Source: Bacteroidota bacterium
GTDB lineage: Bacteria; Bacteroidota; Rhodothermia; Rhodothermales; UBA10348
NCBI GenBank assembly: GCA_029262775.1
Contig: JAJCYR010000006.1
Coordinates: forward strand, 21,838-85,837
Direction of reading: 5' to 3'
Length of the DNA: 64,000 nucleotides
Shown: positions 1 through 8,899 of the stretch, in pieces
Position numbering within the stretch: position 1 is the first letter of the stretch
How the letters are laid out: each line of letters begins with the position of its first letter
Made by a program: the position numbers and the translations under genes
Notes under the pieces: model-generated
Database searches by the model: none
The model's input: the letters and a program-made list of their open reading frames with translations, nothing else
Told to the model about the DNA's origin: nothing

Positions 1-2
1 CC

Positions 3-422
3 GAAAAAGGGGTCCGTCTATTCAAGGTTATCATGGGATTGATCACGGGAATATCCGTAATCGTGGGCGGGGTGGGCATCATGAATGTACTGATGATGTC
101 CGTCTCGGAGCGCACGCGCGAGATCGGTGTGCGCAAGGCCACGGGTGCACGCCGCCGTGATATCGTTTTTCAGTTCATGGTCGAGGCCGTGGTCATATCT
201 GCCGCCGGGAGTATGGTTGGGCTGCTGCTGGGGCTTGTGTCGGTGTACGGGATCACGCCCCTTATCAGTGCTCTGACCGACGTACCCTTCCAAGCTGGAT
301 TTTCGTGGGGATCTTTCGGCGTCGTTGTGGCGGTGGCCGCGGCGACCGGTGTCGTATTCGGTACCTATCCAGCGTGGCGCGCCTCGCGGCTCCGTCCGGT
401 CGACGCCATTCGGCACGAATAG
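3..422 (+). CDS. MacB/FtsX-type ABC transporter permease, C-terminal part only
   Basis: The reading frame is open to the left edge of the window, so only about the last 139 residues are present. They show the usual C-terminal arrangement of MacB-like permeases: a membrane helix rich in Gly/Ile/Val, the cytoplasmic motif SERTREIGVRKATGA, two more hydrophobic segments, and a final PAWRASRLRPVDAIRHE signature. Proteins of this family work with a LolD/MacB-type ATPase to move substrates or lipoproteins across or out of the inner membrane. The ATPase and the periplasmic domain lie outside the window, so the substrate cannot be named. The family assignment is secure; the function within it is not. 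Confidence 0.9.
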   Translation, partial: EKGVRLFKVIMGLITGISVIVGGVGIMNVLMMSVSERTREIGVRKATGARRRDIVFQFMVEAVVISAAGSMVGLLLGLVSVYGITPLISALTDVPFQAGFSWGSFGVVVAVAAATGVVFGTYPAWRASRLRPVDAIRHE

Positions 423-434
423 GATTCTGGCGGC

Positions 435-511
435 TGGTCGGGGTGGCGGGATTTGAACCCACGACCTCGTCGTCCCGAACGACGCGCGCTACCGAGCTGC
501 GCTACACCCCG
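435..511 (-). tRNA. tRNA-Pro (anticodon CGG)
   Basis: Read on the minus strand, a full cloverleaf can be drawn. The acceptor stem is CGGGGTG/CACCCCG, the D arm contains AGCTCGGTA, the anticodon loop is TTCGGGA (anticodon CGG), and the T loop is TTCAAAT. The 3' CCA is encoded, at 435-437 on the plus strand. It reads CCG proline codons. It lies between a permease end and an acyl-CoA synthetase and is transcribed toward the permease. Confidence 0.95.
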
Positions 512-515
512 TTTT

Positions 516-538
516 CGGCAGGCCGTTACGGCCTGCCG
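516..538. terminator. perfect GC-rich hairpin beside tRNA-Pro
   Basis: A perfect 10-bp inverted repeat (CGGCAGGCCG) surrounds a TTA loop, just upstream of the tRNA-Pro gene and downstream of the acyl-CoA synthetase gene. There is no U-tract on either strand, so it is not a classical intrinsic terminator. It could be an RNA 3'-end stabiliser or a processing hairpin. Confidence 0.4.
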
Positions 539-578
539 ATCGAGCCATCTGAAATGCCAGCTTTTCCCGCAGGTTCCG

Positions 579-614
579 GCCGGTCCGGGCCCGGTGGTGC
601 CTGCCCGGACCGGC
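579..614. terminator. 12-bp stem hairpin downstream of acyl-CoA synthetase
   Basis: A perfect 12-bp inverted repeat (GCCGGTCCGGGC / GCCCGGACCGGC) with a 12-base loop lies about 30 bases past the stop codon of the minus-strand acyl-CoA synthetase gene. Its position suits transcript termination, but no U-tract follows it. Confidence 0.45.
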
Positions 615-643
615 TCGCGCTGGCCGCCACGCCAGCGCGTCCC

Positions 644-2533
644 CTACCTCACACCCACGTACATGGACTCGATCACATGGGCCAGCCGCTCCTCGATCAC
701 ATTCCGCTTGAGCTTCATGGTAGGCGTCATCATCCCGTTCTCAATGGTGAAGGGCTCGGCGAGCAGCCGGAATCCACGGATTTTTTCGTGCGCCGCCGCC
801 GAGCGCGAGTACGACTTGAAAATCTGGGCAAATACGCGCTGAATTCCGTCGCTGGCCAGGAGCGCCTCGTAATTGTCTGCGGGCAGTCCTTCTTCCGCAG
901 CGAAGGCCCGAATGGCGTCTTCGTTGGGTACGACGAGTGCGGTTAAAAACTCCCGCGCCTCCCCCACGATACTGATCTGGTCAATCCATGGTTCGTGCTT
1001 GAAGCCTTCCTCAATGGGTCCGGGATAAATGTTCTTGCCGCCGGCCGAGACAATCATGTGTTTGATCCGGTCCGTGATGACCAGAAACCCGTTGTCGAAG
1101 CGGCCGACATCGCCCGTATGGTACCAACCGTTCTCGTCGATGGCTTCCCGCGTGGCCTCTTCGTTGTTCCAGTAACCCTTCATGATGTTGGGGCCTCTGG
1201 CAATGATTTCCCCGGCTTCGGTCGAAAGCGATGTGGGATAGTCGGCGCCTGTGATCTGCCCGAGGAGGCGGCCCGATTCCAGATCGGCAATGGCCACGGT
1301 GACGTTGTCAATCACGTACCCGACGGCGCCGTAGCGGGGGTTGTGAAAGGGGGACACCGTGAGGACAGGCGCCGTTTCGGTGAGGCCATAGCCTTCGATG
1401 ATGGGGACGCCCGCGGCGAAAAAGAACTCGCCAATGCTTTTTGGGAGAGCGGCCCCTCCGGAAATGCCGAACCGGACGTGCCCACCCAGCTTTTCCCTGA
1501 GCTTGGAGAACACCAGTTTCTGGGCCAGTGCGTACTGCGCGCGTAGCAGCGGGTTCACGAATGCCCCGCGGGCCTTGGCCAGGTTGTGCCGGTATCCGAC
1601 CGCTCGGGCCCACGAGAAGACCTTCTTTTTGGCGCCGGACCCCTCCTCAACCGACTTCAGCGCGGCACTGTAAATCTTTTCATACAGGCGCGGGACGGCG
1701 ATGAGCAGCGTGGGCTGCGCATCCACAATATCCCGGGTCACCGTGTCGATACTCTGGGCGTAGGTAATAACGACGCCCGCTGAAACCGCTCCGAGGTATC
1801 CCGCGGTGCGTTCGAAAGAGTGGCAGAGCGGGAGGAACGACAGGTGCCGATCTCCTTCCAGGAACGGAATCCGGGCAATGGCATCGCGTACGTTCGAGGT
1901 GAAGTTGCCGTGCGTGAGCATGACGCCTTTGGGGCGGCCCGTCGTGCCGGAGGTGTAGATGAGGCAGGCCAGGTCATCGGGCCTGACGCTCGCTTCGTTC
2001 GCGTGAATGGCGTCCTTGTATTCCTTGTAGAACGCCCGTCCCTCCTCAAGCGCCGCATCGAAAAAACTGGCGTATTCCGGCTGGTCATCATCGAGTTCCG
2101 TCATGGATACGATGTGCTTCAGGTCCGGGCAGGCATCGTAGATGTCGAGCGCCTTCTTGAGCTGAATTCGGGTCGATACGATGAACACGGACGACCCCGA
2201 ATCGTGGACGATATAGGAGACCTCCCGCGGCGGAAGTGACGTATAGAGCGATACGTTGACGGCGCCGAGGAGCTGTGTGGCCATGTCCGTGTAGGCCCAT
2301 TCAGGCCGATTTTCGGAGAGGATGGCCACGCGATCGCCTGGCCTCACGCCCTGGGCGTAGAGGTAGCCGGCCATGGCGTGCACGCGTTCGCGGAATTGGG
2401 ACCAGCGGATGTCGGTCCACTGTTTCGTGTCCCGGTCCATGTACCGGAGGACCGTTTGGTCCGCGGCCTCATGATACACCCACAGGCGGTTGAACAGCTG
2501 CGGAACGGTATCGAACTGGACGAGGGTATCCAT
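644..2533 (-). CDS. long-chain acyl-CoA synthetase (AMP-forming, FadD/ACSL type)
   Basis: This enzyme activates fatty acids to acyl-CoA through an acyl-adenylate, at the inner face of the membrane. The 629 residues cover the whole ANL fold. The P-loop-like motif YTSGTTGRPKGVMLTH lies near residue 190-205, the adenylate-binding motif GYGLTETAPV lies in the middle, the WYHTGDVG motif and a DRIKHMIVSAGGKNIYPGPIE hinge follow, and a C-terminal lid domain ends the protein. The length matches the 600-650 residues of long-chain members and exceeds short acetyl- or propionyl-type binding regions. The next gene, pyrD, ends 66 bases upstream, with a short tandem repeat between them. Chain-length preference cannot be read from the sequence. 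Confidence 0.93.
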   Translation of the reverse strand: MDTLVQFDTVPQLFNRLWVYHEAADQTVLRYMDRDTKQWTDIRWSQFRERVHAMAGYLYAQGVRPGDRVAILSENRPEWAYTDMATQLLGAVNVSLYTSLPPREVSYIVHDSGSSVFIVSTRIQLKKALDIYDACPDLKHIVSMTELDDDQPEYASFFDAALEEGRAFYKEYKDAIHANEASVRPDDLACLIYTSGTTGRPKGVMLTHGNFTSNVRDAIARIPFLEGDRHLSFLPLCHSFERTAGYLGAVSAGVVITYAQSIDTVTRDIVDAQPTLLIAVPRLYEKIYSAALKSVEEGSGAKKKVFSWARAVGYRHNLAKARGAFVNPLLRAQYALAQKLVFSKLREKLGGHVRFGISGGAALPKSIGEFFFAAGVPIIEGYGLTETAPVLTVSPFHNPRYGAVGYVIDNVTVAIADLESGRLLGQITGADYPTSLSTEAGEIIARGPNIMKGYWNNEEATREAIDENGWYHTGDVGRFDNGFLVITDRIKHMIVSAGGKNIYPGPIEEGFKHEPWIDQISIVGEAREFLTALVVPNEDAIRAFAAEEGLPADNYEALLASDGIQRVFAQIFKSYSRSAAAHEKIRGFRLLAEPFTIENGMMTPTMKLKRNVIEERLAHVIESMYVGVR

Positions 2534-2550
2534 GGGTGTGGGCGGCTTGG

Positions 2551-2595
2551 GTGGGCGACTCTGTGGCGGGCGACTCTGTGGCGGGCGACTCTGGG
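2551..2595. repeat. three tandem copies of a 15-bp unit
   Basis: Three head-to-tail copies of G(T/C)GGGCGACTCTG(T/G)G fill most of the short spacer between pyrD and the acyl-CoA synthetase gene. The copies differ at only a few positions. No coding role is visible. Confidence 0.85.
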
Positions 2596-2599
2596 CTGG

Positions 2600-3673
2600 C
2601 TACGCGCGGCTTCCGGTGACGTGCGAAATCGAAGAGTGCCCCTCTTCTTCCGCGAGACGCACCAGACCTTGTTTAATGGACTTGATGAGGCCGGGACCAT
2701 GATACACCAGGCCCGTATACAGTTGAACGAGGGAGGCCCCGGCTGCCAGACGCTCGTACGCCGCCTCGGCGCTGTCGATCCCCCCGACACCGATGATCGG
2801 TTTCACCCCACCCGTTTTGGTATAGAGGTACCGGACGAGGCTCGTGGAACGCGCGGCAAGGGGCGGGCCGCTGAGTCCCCCTTGTTCATGCGGAAGCGTA
2901 TTGGTCGCCACGAAGCCATCCACCCGATGTTCGGCGCAGACGGCCAGAATTTCGTCGTACAGGCTGTCGAGCACGAACTGCTCGCGCTCGGGCGGAGAGA
3001 GTTTGACGAGCAGTGGGGGCGTGCGCGAGGCTCCTTCCCGGCGCCGCTCGGTCATGAGCAGGTCCATGTGCTGGAGCAGGATGTCGAGGGTGGCCGGGTC
3101 CTCAAACGTCTTGCCCTCGGCGGTGTTGGGGCAGGACACGTTGAGGGTGATGTAACTGGCATGGTTGGCCACGCGCCTGTAGGTCGAGGCAAAGTCCGCG
3201 AGAGCCCGCTCGCCGAGGATGTCCGGGCTGTGCGTCTTGGCAATGTTGACTCCCATCGGGAAGGCGGGCCGATGCGCCAGTCGCTTCAGCCGCGGCGCAA
3301 TCCGTTCGGCACCGTGGTTTCCAAGTCCCATCCGGTTAACGAGGGCCTCGTCCTCGGGAATCCGGAAAAGCCTGGGGCGCCTGTTGCCCGGGCTGCGCTG
3401 GGCAGTCACCGATCCCACTTCCGTGAATCCGGCTCCCGCCATGCGGAAAAACGGCACCAGGCGGGCGTTCTTGTCAAAACCTGCCGCCAGGCCCACCGGG
3501 CTGGTAAACGTCAGCCCCAGAATCTGGACCGAGAGCGCCGGATGCGCAAACGCGAACATGCGCTCCAACACGGACGGCGCTACGTTCTGGGCAATGCGGG
3601 CACCGGTCGATGCGACGAAATGTGCCTGCTCGGGACCGAGTGCAAATAGGAGAGGGCGAATGCGTGCGTACAT
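2600..3673 (-). CDS. pyrD: dihydroorotate dehydrogenase, class-2-like
   Basis: This enzyme oxidises dihydroorotate to orotate in de novo pyrimidine synthesis. The N-terminal helical extension starting MYARIRPLLFALGPEQAH and the overall length of 357 residues are those of class 2 enzymes, which are membrane-associated and quinone-linked. FMN and substrate motifs follow: GLAAGFDKNA, NRMGLGNHG, ATNTLPHEQGGLSGPPL and IGVGGIDS. I start at the Met at 3673 rather than the one seven codons upstream because it aligns with the E. coli start. An oddity is that the catalytic loop reads NVSCPNT. Class 2 enzymes normally have Ser at this Cys position, while class 1 enzymes have Cys. Confidence 0.93.
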   Translation of the reverse strand: MYARIRPLLFALGPEQAHFVASTGARIAQNVAPSVLERMFAFAHPALSVQILGLTFTSPVGLAAGFDKNARLVPFFRMAGAGFTEVGSVTAQRSPGNRRPRLFRIPEDEALVNRMGLGNHGAERIAPRLKRLAHRPAFPMGVNIAKTHSPDILGERALADFASTYRRVANHASYITLNVSCPNTAEGKTFEDPATLDILLQHMDLLMTERRREGASRTPPLLVKLSPPEREQFVLDSLYDEILAVCAEHRVDGFVATNTLPHEQGGLSGPPLAARSTSLVRYLYTKTGGVKPIIGVGGIDSAEAAYERLAAGASLVQLYTGLVYHGPGLIKSIKQGLVRLAEEEGHSSISHVTGSRA

Positions 3674-3721
3674 GGCGCACAAGATACTGACCACCCGGCG
3701 TGAGGGCCACAGCCGGGGATA

Positions 3722-6700
3722 CTACCACCCTGGAATGAGCTGGAACCCGAAATGGGCACCCTTTCCGGGACGCTGCCACGGCTTGGCATAGAAGATCTCA
3801 ATGACCGTGTAGCCGAAAAAGTTCATGCGTGTCGATACACCCGTCGAGAATACCGGAACGCGATCCGACGTGGAGCTCGTGTCGAAACGCCAGACCGGGA
3901 GGTCGTCCTGCGTCCACGTCACACCGCCGTCTGCGAAGAGGGCAATTTCCGTTGGCAGGTACGGGAAGTTGATCAGTCCGAATTCGGGCGTACCGAACAG
4001 GGGAATGCGCGTTTCCATACTCACCAGTCCCATGCGCGTACCAAAGAGCCGCTCCTGCTCCGCACATTGGCCGGTTGATGTCGGTGTACACTCGTCGAAA
4101 CTGTCGAATGAAGAGAATGAATAACCACGCACAAAGCCGATGCTGTTGGAATAGCCCAGGTATTCCTGCGTAAAAATGTCACTCTGATCGCCCGTCTGTG
4201 CTCCGAGGTTGGAGACATGCAGGCCGCGAACGGCGAACGTCAACGGGTTGAGATTGAAATAGCGGCGGTAGTCGGCCTCAAGACGGATGTATTGCTGGGA
4301 GCCGACAAACGGGGTCACGGCAAAACGACTGCGCCCGCCCCGAATCGGAGAGGTAAAGCCGAAAACGGAATAATCCGTTACGAGAGCAGCTCCGACCTGA
4401 GCGAAATAAATCGCGTCGGGTTCAAGTTCGTCGAGGCTGGAGCGTTCGCGCGTGACGCCAAACTGGTTGAAGAAAAAGCGATCCACTTCATAGTCGAACC
4501 CGTATCGCGTGGCTCCGCCCGTTAATTCCACACGCCGGGTCGTTGAGAATGGATACGACGTGACCCCCTGGACCTGATCCACAAAAATGCGCTGTCTGAT
4601 GTTCTCAATGGTCCTGGAAACGACGCCCGTCTTCGGATCGATTGCATTGGGACCGACGCGTGATGTGCCGAAGAGGAGCGGAATGTGTGCGCCCTGTACA
4701 CCCCAGTTGATGCGGTTGGCCCGGTTGAAATACGCGACCTGCGCGCCGATATCTTTGAACGAACCATTGGCCTGTGCCACAACGGTCAGATTCTGGTTAC
4801 CGAGCATGTCGCTGAAGAAGAATCCAACGCCACCCGACACTCCGGATCCGTACACGCCTCCCGCCTGGACGCCCACCGTTGGAGGTGCCACATAGTCCAG
4901 TTTCAAACGGGGGCTGTAGGACTCTTCCGCGTAATCCTGATCAGGGGGCAGTCCGCCCAGCGGGTCGCTCAGGTAGTTGCCCACAAGGCCGTCGTCGTAC
5001 CCGATGTCCGGAGGCAGTGTGGCGGCCAGACGGTAGGCTTCCGGCTCTCCCGGCTCGTAGCGCGTACCCTGCAGTTCGTCGGGCTCCTTGGCGTAGACCG
5101 TGTAGGCCCCGTCACTGAATACGGAAAACATCATACGGCCACTCTGCGCGGCCACGGACATGGCAGGAGACATTTTCGTGATGCCTGAAACGCCCGTTTT
5201 CACGTTGGTAATCCGGTACACATCCTTCGTGGCCAGTTCATACCGGTAAATGTCCTTGAAGCCGTCGTGGTCGGAAATGAAGAACACGCTGTTGCCATCC
5301 GGTGAGAACTGGGCGTTGTGGTGCATGCCACCCAGTGGCTGGACGATTTCGATTTCGAATGTTTCCGTATTGATGATGCCAATGCGCTCCTTGCCGTAGG
5401 ACAGCTTCTGGAAATCTGTGCCCCCCTCACCGCGATCGGTCGTGAAGGCCAAATGGATGCCGTCTGGCGACCAGGCTGGCTGCAGGTCGGAGAAGCGGTC
5501 GTCCGTCAACTGCTGTACTTCAGACGACGTCATATCGAGCAGATAAAGGTCTGAAATGCCGCCATCCATACCGGAGAAGGCCAGTTGGCGGCCGTCAGGG
5601 GACCAAGCGAGGTTGGTGATGGCTGTTACACCGGCCACCGAGATCCTGCGGTCGATTTTTCCATTGGACCAGTCCATGATGGCGATTTCGTTGTCACCCT
5701 CGACGAACGTGATGAAGGCAAATTGCTTGCCGTCGGGTGACCAGGACCCTGCCGATGAGATGAACCGGATATTGTCGAAGTGGCTGTTGCGGGTCGTGGA
5801 CTTGAGACGGCGAACCACCTCACCCGTGTTGGCGTCAGCGATAAACAGGTTGATGTTGAAAATATCCTTCTCGGAGAGGAAGGCTACGTACTGCCCATCC
5901 GGGCTGAGTACCGGGGCAATATTCATCTCCCCGCCGTCCATGTCTTCGGAGAGGACCTTCCGGCCGGTTTCCCCTGGATCCATACGGCCTTCCGTGAGGG
6001 GCAGGTAGGCTTCCTTGACGGCCTGGGCCCACTCAGTAGAAAGGGAATCGGCGGTGATGCCAAGCGTATAGACAAAGGCGGAATCTACCCCCACACGACC
6101 TGACAGCTTGAATAGATTGGCAACGGCCGCATCCCCATACTTTCCACCTATGTAGGCGAGATACGCCTGGCCGTATCGGTACGGGAAGTAGCTCCTGTCC
6201 CGTGTGATCATGGCAATCGAGGGAAGGTCGTCGCGCAGCGCCGCATCTCTCATCCACATGGCGGTATGTGTGTCGCCGCGGCCGACAGAAAAATATTCGG
6301 CCATTCCTTCGGTGAGCCACAACGGAACGAGTTGAAAGGCGAACCGGGACGAATCCTGCCGTGAAAGGGCAATATCATACTGGAATGAATGCACAAGTTC
6401 GTGTCCCAGGACATGGTCCGTGTCCGCGTACGAGCCCGTGAGCGGCATGATGACGCGCTCCTTCAGTGATTCGGTGACACCGCCCGTGCCCTCTCCCAGC
6501 GAGCCGCTTATAGCGTTCGTCTGATGGAAATCCGCATCGTTGGCGTACAGGATGATGGGCTTGCGCTCGTAGAATTCCCGCATGAACGTCCGGGAGTGCC
6601 GCTCGTACCACCGCTCGGCCATCCGTGCGGCATCGGAAACGGCCTCCTTTTCTTCCGGGTAGAAGTAGATTTCAAAGTGGTCCGTTTTGAAGGATCGGAA

Positions 6701-6817
6701 ATCAAAGTCGTCGTACTGGACCTTGTTGCGACCGAAGTACTGGGCCGATGACGGGAGCGCAAAAGCCAAGGTGACCAGCAGAAAGAACCCGGTGCGGAAA
6801 ATGAGTCGTGTGTCCAT
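3722..6817 (-). CDS. secreted gluzincin-peptidase / TolB-propeller / outer-membrane barrel protein
   Basis: The protein has 1031 residues, beginning with a signal peptide (hydrophobic stretch ending near ALPSSAQ, residue 25). Residues about 30-270 form a peptidase-MA-like region with the zinc motif HELVH at 139-143 and a downstream WLTEGMAEY whose first Glu (170) fits the third ligand. Residues about 290-570 carry repeated TolB/PD40 propeller blades with motifs such as SPDGQYVAFLS, WSPDGKQFAF and WSPDGIHLAF. The last ~400 residues are Gly/aromatic-rich alternating strands typical of an outer-membrane barrel. The architecture suggests a surface-anchored metalloprotease or receptor in the outer membrane. 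The substrate is unknown. It is followed 48 bases later by pyrD on the same strand. Confidence 0.82.
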   Translation of the reverse strand: MDTRLIFRTGFFLLVTLAFALPSSAQYFGRNKVQYDDFDFRSFKTDHFEIYFYPEEKEAVSDAARMAERWYERHSRTFMREFYERKPIILYANDADFHQTNAISGSLGEGTGGVTESLKERVIMPLTGSYADTDHVLGHELVHSFQYDIALSRQDSSRFAFQLVPLWLTEGMAEYFSVGRGDTHTAMWMRDAALRDDLPSIAMITRDRSYFPYRYGQAYLAYIGGKYGDAAVANLFKLSGRVGVDSAFVYTLGITADSLSTEWAQAVKEAYLPLTEGRMDPGETGRKVLSEDMDGGEMNIAPVLSPDGQYVAFLSEKDIFNINLFIADANTGEVVRRLKSTTRNSHFDNIRFISSAGSWSPDGKQFAFITFVEGDNEIAIMDWSNGKIDRRISVAGVTAITNLAWSPDGRQLAFSGMDGGISDLYLLDMTSSEVQQLTDDRFSDLQPAWSPDGIHLAFTTDRGEGGTDFQKLSYGKERIGIINTETFEIEIVQPLGGMHHNAQFSPDGNSVFFISDHDGFKDIYRYELATKDVYRITNVKTGVSGITKMSPAMSVAAQSGRMMFSVFSDGAYTVYAKEPDELQGTRYEPGEPEAYRLAATLPPDIGYDDGLVGNYLSDPLGGLPPDQDYAEESYSPRLKLDYVAPPTVGVQAGGVYGSGVSGGVGFFFSDMLGNQNLTVVAQANGSFKDIGAQVAYFNRANRINWGVQGAHIPLLFGTSRVGPNAIDPKTGVVSRTIENIRQRIFVDQVQGVTSYPFSTTRRVELTGGATRYGFDYEVDRFFFNQFGVTRERSSLDELEPDAIYFAQVGAALVTDYSVFGFTSPIRGGRSRFAVTPFVGSQQYIRLEADYRRYFNLNPLTFAVRGLHVSNLGAQTGDQSDIFTQEYLGYSNSIGFVRGYSFSSFDSFDECTPTSTGQCAEQERLFGTRMGLVSMETRIPLFGTPEFGLINFPYLPTEIALFADGGVTWTQDDLPVWRFDTSSTSDRVPVFSTGVSTRMNFFGYTVIEIFYAKPWQRPGKGAHFGFQLIPGW

Positions 6818-7063
6818 GAAGCGGGGAATATAATACAGTGAAGACGGACGAAATTTTGAGAAACCGGCCGTATTGCATGGGGTACCAACGACCGGCGGGC
6901 CGGTTGGTTTGCGTCTTCCAACGGATTTGCCTACATAAGAGTCGCAACTACAGCTCTATTATTACAGTGACAAGTGATGAATAGTCAATATTCGCTCGTC
7001 ACTGGGTCCGGCTACCGCATCAATGGCGCGGAGAGTCCGGACAAACACGCTCAATAGGAATAC

Positions 7064-8899
7064 ATGGACGATACCAGGCTTCGGTTTCGCATTTTTTCGG
7101 TCTTTACGGCGCTCCTGGTTGGGGTGTTGATCCTGCGGCTGGCCCAACTCCAGATCGTGGACTATTCGGATCACAGTGGCGAGTCCCGCAGCAATGCCGT
7201 GAAGGAGCAGCGGGTGCTGCCGGCGCGGGGCATGTTCTTTGACCGGTCGGGTCGTCTGCTCGTGGATAATACGCCCGGCTACAACCTGCTGGTCACGCCG
7301 CGCTACTTCGATGCGGGATCGACCGGCCAGCTGGCAGCCCTGATGGGCATTCCGGACAGTGTGCTTGTGGGGCGCGTGGCCCAGGCCCGGAGATGGAGCG
7401 CATTCCGGCCGAGCATTCTCCAGGGAGACGTACCATTCGACATGCTGTCCCAGGTCCTCGAGCAGCGCCATCGCCTTCCGGGTATATCGTACGAGTTGTT
7501 CCAGAAACGGCGCTACCGGTCGGAGGCCAATATGAGCCATGTCCTCGGATACGTCCGCGAAATCGGGGACTCCGATCTGCGGGCTTTGCGCGACATGGGG
7601 TACCGCCCTGGTGACCATATTGGCAGCGCCGGTTTGGAGCGCCAGTATGAACGGGACGTCCGGGGGCAGGTGGGGAGCGCTTTCAAGATGGTGAATATCC
7701 GGGGCCAGGTGGTACAGGATTATCTGGACGGCCAGGAAGATGCTCCGGCATTCAGCGGCTACGACGTACATCTTACGCTCGATGCCGCCACGCAGGCACT
7801 CGCCGAATCGTTATTTACGGACAAACGTGGGGGGCTCATTGCCATGGATGCCCGGACCGGCGGTGTACTGGCATTTCACTCGGCCCCCGATTACCCGCTC
7901 GAACTGTTCACCGGTACGATCGACGACGAGGCATGGCGCTACCTGACCACGTCTCCCGATAAGCCCATGTTCAACCGCGTGACACAGGCCGCTTTCATGC
8001 CCGGCTCTACCTTCAAGCCGCTGATAGCACTCATGGCCCTGCAGGAAGGAGTGATTTCGCCCGACACCCGTTTTTACTGCCCCGGCTACCACCCTCGGGG
8101 CAACGGCAGGATCTTCAAGTGCATGAAGCCGCACGGGAGTGTCAATGTGGTCGAAGCCATCAGGGAGTCGTGCAATACGTTCTTTTTCGAAATGATGCGG
8201 CGCATTGACGTGAACACACTCGACCGGTGGGGGCACCAATTCGGTTTCGAGGAGAAGGCGCACATTGACCTGTCCCAGCGCGAAGTGGCAGCTGGATTGA
8301 TTCCGGACTCTGCCTGGTACAACGAACAGCTGGGTGAAGGGCGCTGGAATGAGGGTGTAGCCATGAACCTCGGTGTAGGTCAGGGCGAAATTCTGGTGAC
8401 TCCCCTGCAGATGGTCCGCTATGTGGCAGCCATTGCCAACGGGGGCACATTGCTCACACCGCACCTGATTGACTATATGGCGCAGCCGGAGACGGCGGAG
8501 CGTCGCGTGCCTGAGCGGCCGGCTGCTGAGCAGCTCACCATCAACCCTGCCTACCTGCGATTGGTACAGGATGGAATGGAGCAGGTCATTTCCGAGAAGG
8601 CCACCTGGTTGCAGATTCCGGGGGTAACCTCGGCAGGTAAGACCGGCACGGCGCAGAATCCAAGGGGCGAGGACGACTCTTTGTTCATCGGGTATGCGCC
8701 GGCCGACGACCCGCAGATTGCCATTGCCGTAATGGTAGAAAACGGGGGCTCCGGATCGGGAAATGCGGGCATCCTGGCCATGTTCGTCATGGAACAGTAT
8801 CTCAAGGGTCGTGTGGACATGAAAGGCCGGGCGTTCCTGTGGAAGCAGGTCCTGGACCGCCGTAGTGAACCCCTTGCGACAGGCGCGGGGGCACCATGA
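7064..8899 (+). CDS. mrdA: penicillin-binding protein 2, cell-elongation transpeptidase
   Basis: This is the class B PBP that crosslinks lateral-wall peptidoglycan in the elongasome. It has one N-terminal membrane anchor (about residues 10-30), a dimerisation/pedestal region with GMFFDRSGRLLVDN, and the transpeptidase domain. All three catalytic motifs are present: STFK (nucleophile Ser), SCN and KTG within SAGKTGTAQNP. The 611 residues match PBP2. The rodA start overlaps its stop codon as ATGA, so the two are translationally coupled. mreBCD are not in the window. The 246-base upstream region shared with the divergent propeller/barrel gene should hold both promoters. Confidence 0.95.
   Translation: MDDTRLRFRIFSVFTALLVGVLILRLAQLQIVDYSDHSGESRSNAVKEQRVLPARGMFFDRSGRLLVDNTPGYNLLVTPRYFDAGSTGQLAALMGIPDSVLVGRVAQARRWSAFRPSILQGDVPFDMLSQVLEQRHRLPGISYELFQKRRYRSEANMSHVLGYVREIGDSDLRALRDMGYRPGDHIGSAGLERQYERDVRGQVGSAFKMVNIRGQVVQDYLDGQEDAPAFSGYDVHLTLDAATQALAESLFTDKRGGLIAMDARTGGVLAFHSAPDYPLELFTGTIDDEAWRYLTTSPDKPMFNRVTQAAFMPGSTFKPLIALMALQEGVISPDTRFYCPGYHPRGNGRIFKCMKPHGSVNVVEAIRESCNTFFFEMMRRIDVNTLDRWGHQFGFEEKAHIDLSQREVAAGLIPDSAWYNEQLGEGRWNEGVAMNLGVGQGEILVTPLQMVRYVAAIANGGTLLTPHLIDYMAQPETAERRVPERPAAEQLTINPAYLRLVQDGMEQVISEKATWLQIPGVTSAGKTGTAQNPRGEDDSLFIGYAPADDPQIAIAVMVENGGSGSGNAGILAMFVMEQYLKGRVDMKGRAFLWKQVLDRRSEPLATGAGAP

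Noticed and set aside
305..946. 213-codon open frame across the tRNA-Pro region
   Set aside because: It runs antisense over the tRNA and overlaps the acyl-CoA synthetase gene. Composition is Arg/Gly/Pro-heavy, as expected of a shadow frame in GC-rich DNA.
2378..3649. 423-codon open frame on the plus strand
   Set aside because: It is the antisense of pyrD and part of the acyl-CoA synthetase gene. No recognisable domain.
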